Positions 60,901-64,000 of a stretch of DNA of 64,000 nucleotides are shown here, in pieces; position 1 is the first letter of the stretch; every line of letters starts with the position of its first letter. Below the pieces are notes generated by a model. The model searched no databases and was not told where the DNA came from. It was given only the letters and a program-made list of their open reading frames with translations. The stretch lies in assembly GCA_003344405.1 (NCBI GenBank), contig NOWV01000034.1:248001-312000 (forward strand). Direction: 5' to 3'. This DNA is from Trichoplax sp. H2 (Eukaryota; Placozoa; Uniplacotomia; Trichoplacea). Both the position numbers and the translations under genes were made by a program.

Positions 60901-63900
60901 TTCATTATCACGAACCTCTTTTGAAATCTGAATTGCCAGTATCTTGTCTATTTATTATCGTATACGAGTATCAAGGTTCCTAATCTACAGCTATCTTGCT
61001 AATGTTGCCACTTAGAACGAAAGCACACGTATATGACTAGCTATGAAACAGTATTAATGTACAGAATGAATTAAAATGATTGAGCAATTACTGTAATATG
61101 CAATTAAATTGAAAATTTTAATGGTGATGTTAATGGCATCAGTGATTTCGGTGGGCATCTGTACTTTTCTAATTATTGCACACTAGCTGAATAAATAAAA
61201 ACCAGGAATAACAACTTGACAATAGGTAGACGACAATGCTTATAATAGCACTCTGCTGCATTCCAGTATCTATTAATTACCAAAGCTGTAGTCCTAATAG
61301 CGTTAATTTTTATTACAGAAATTAAGGAGATTTGGGTTAATCTGATATTTTCCTGGAGTGGTTAATCTGCCGAGATATCATAAGCACAAATATTGTGCAC
61401 AAGATATGACACGGATGGAACAAAAAATTTTATTTGTATTTCTCGGGACATTGGTTGTAAATTAACAGTATTTCGGTGCAACTAAGTTTATTAACTTACT
61501 TACTGTTAGAATTTAGCTAAGGGGAAGTCTTATACATTTGCCTGTATCTAGTACTACAAAACCGCTAAAAAAATTCAGGAAAATTATTATTATTAACATA
61601 ATGTTCGATGACATAAAATAAACATGTAAACATTATGAATATTAGCTTGGGTATGCCGTCCGTATACGCATACTAGCCCTCTTGATTTTTTCTGCATGCC
61701 GAGCAGTCCTTGGTAAAATTTGAAAGCTTTTAAATTGCCTAGTGATTGTGCTTAAAATCAATTTTCAGATCACTTTTTTCTCCAAGTTTGCAAACTTTTA
61801 TCCTTGATTAAACAAAGCGTTCTCACATTAAACCGACATTTATTTGTTTATTACTACATTTGCATCATGGTATACTTTCATTAAGCTCATTACGATCTCA
61901 CATGTTTGACCTATCTACATGTTTTACTTCATTCTATTTAACTTATTTGACGGAACGTAGTCCAACAGCTTAAAATAATTATGATTAAACTACTAGGGTA
62001 AATATTACTTGCCAAAAATACATACTTGTAAAGTAGTATAAGGTTTAAATATGGTCAAGTCGTATCTATGAAGCAATTACACTATATACGGATCTATGAA
62101 AGTTCGTCTATAAAGAAATACGCGTATTATGTGTAAGCTCAAATGAAAAAAATCTAATTATTTATTTTCCTTAATTGAAAATTTTATTCTAAAACTACAC
62201 GTACTCGAGCATAGCGCGAATAAAATAAGATTACCTCGCGTTATACGGTACATTGGCCAAATTGCACACTAGTAAATCTGACTTTCTTATAATATATCTT
62301 CGAGTTAAGTTATATCCAAATCGCAAGTACTGACAAATTTCGAATATACAAATTGCTTTATCTCTTTCATATTATTGATTGATGCACGATGATAAGATAT
62401 TTTTATTGATAAGAGTGTAGAAAATTTTTTGGATGCTAAATCGATACATTTAAATTCCGTATGCTTGTATTAGAGTTATTTTAAAGGATTCGAATTACAA
62501 CGTAAAATTTATTCGACAATTTCCCAGCTAAAACTCATACGCAATATTCTATTTTACTCATCTTAACATCATTTATGTCATATAAACGATAAATTTACAT
62601 AATTCAGCATACAGTCTGATTCCTTGTTGTAGACTGGAGATTATGCATGTCAAGAATGATAGTGTGACTCAATTTATGAGTATATGCGAACATTATATTG
62701 CATCAATCTATAATAATATGCGTCATTAAGAATACTGCAACCGGTCATGCAACCAGAAGTTGATTTTTTGGTTGTCTATTATTTAGTGTAAACATAGTTA
62801 ACCCAAAATGTAGTAAATATTGGATTATTTGGCAGCAATGTCTCTAAGAAATGGAATTTATAAAATATTGAAACAGCTGTGGTACATCTATAATACAGTA
62901 GTAAGATTTGCGGAGGCAAGCTATCTCGATGGATTATATTTGTATGATATTATCATAGCTCAGGATGCGAATTCTGCAATGGTACATATCATACAAGTGT
63001 TGATCTTGAGATCAGTATGATATTACAAACGTTTTGATATGTATAGTATGGTAGAAAGAGACTTGTTGGCACTAACGTAACCGTATACTTCGGTCTATTA
63101 CAATGAGTAAAGTATGTGTATAAAAACACACCAGTACTGTATGCGTACACTTTGTACAGTATACTACGCGAAGTTTAACGAGCGAGGGGTATACTAGTAA
63201 TTAATTATTAATACGATTAATCTTATTATAATATTATAGCATGCCATTTCTAGCGCAATAAATTAGGCCTCATAGGTTTAACTTTTGATACGAGAATGTC
63301 AGTAAGGAGAATACATTTTATTGAACATACCTTTTATATTAATGAATGAAACATGACTAAAGAATAACAAGTTTGTCACTATTTGATAAATTCTTTCTAA
63401 ACTTCTATGAATACCATACAAATCATACAATGCCTTTACATAGATATTAAATTTCATTATAGTAAAAACAATCAATTTATAGGTAGATAGATAAGAAATT
63501 ACCAAGTAGTAACTAAGTATCAAATTTCATCCATAATCTGTACCAAATCAGACATTTACACTTAGCGCTTTGTATTGTACAAGTACTATAAACTGGACAG
63601 GTCTACAGGATAATCTTTTTCAAATATTCTGTCGAGACAGATATGCACAGACTTGAAAGAATATAAATCACTGGATATACTGACTACAATTCACAAGATT
63701 AATAGACTAATAATAGCAATTGATCCTACAATCACTGCATTAAACGGTCACTGCAACCAGGACAACCATTTTGAAATACACTCTATATACTGTAAAATGT
63801 ACCTGGTTTCGTAATGTCATACCAGTTATATACAGGTTGCCATCAATAAACTAGATTTAAGTATGCTGTAACAGTGGTGACAATATAAAAAATATAATCA

Positions 63901-64000
63901 ATGTCTGTGATATATAATTATGATCATTGAATGACAATCCATGACAGGAATGATGATAATGGACAAAAGAACTTAGGCCTTAACGAAAGCTCGACGCTCA
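57946..64000. other. Intergenic, no gene recognised
   Basis: Six kilobases of AT-rich DNA without an exon I can support. Open frames at 62820-63020 (plus, TTG start) and 63299-63523 (minus) are short and unrecognised. No tRNA-like, rRNA-like, CRISPR-like or transposon-like structure was found by reading. Exons shorter than about 50 bp, or of unfamiliar families, could be missed. Confidence 0.4.

Noticed and set aside
62820-63020. 66-codon plus-strand frame
   Set aside because: Starts with TTG; no motif, splice context or neighbour to support it.

Overview
The window is animal nuclear DNA: AT-rich, with small exons and short GT-AG introns. Its recognisable proteins are metazoan (Hv1 proton channel, NEIL1, ETFA, KATNAL2, SMIM12, a NEDD4-type HECT ligase, and a RhoGEF with an ARHGEF28/AKAP13-like layout). 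Compact genes, human-like exon-rich structures and roughly one gene per 7 kb suggest a non-bilaterian animal, most likely a placozoan of the Trichoplax kind. That assignment is an inference. Most genes are broken into exons far shorter than a typical ORF cutoff, so I rebuilt the models by hand from splice sites, reading phase and family similarity.

Layout, plus strand: an intronless class I glutamine-amidotransferase-like hydrolase (1206-2273); a complete 8-exon Hv1 channel (5409-7560); a complete 7-exon NEIL1 DNA glycosylase (9527-12180); a repeat-rich interval (about 13.1-15.9 kb); ETFA without its first exon (18023-20023); a complete 16-exon KATNAL2 (21590-25070). Then SMIM12 on the minus strand (26138-26395), an unrecognised two-exon gene on the plus strand (27789-28127), and a minus-strand NEDD4-type ligase in 32 visible exons (34301 down to 28580). 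After an 8-copy tandem array (about 35.0-35.8 kb) and a region full of TACTGTA/TACAGTA motifs (36.5-39.4 kb), one large minus-strand RhoGEF occupies 55625 down to 40634 in 41 visible exons. The last 8 kb hold a roughly 320-bp tandem repeat, a perfect hairpin and no gene I can recognise.

The genes do not form a pathway. They are a mixed set of housekeeping and signalling genes: mitochondrial electron transfer, base excision repair, microtubule severing, ubiquitin ligation, Rho activation and proton efflux. The points most worth following are the intronless bacterial-style hydrolase, the Hv1 channel that keeps one of the two zinc-site histidines and carries a repeated charged tail, the orphan two-exon gene, the RhoGEF with a possible internal start, and the short palindrome family that fills intergenic DNA.
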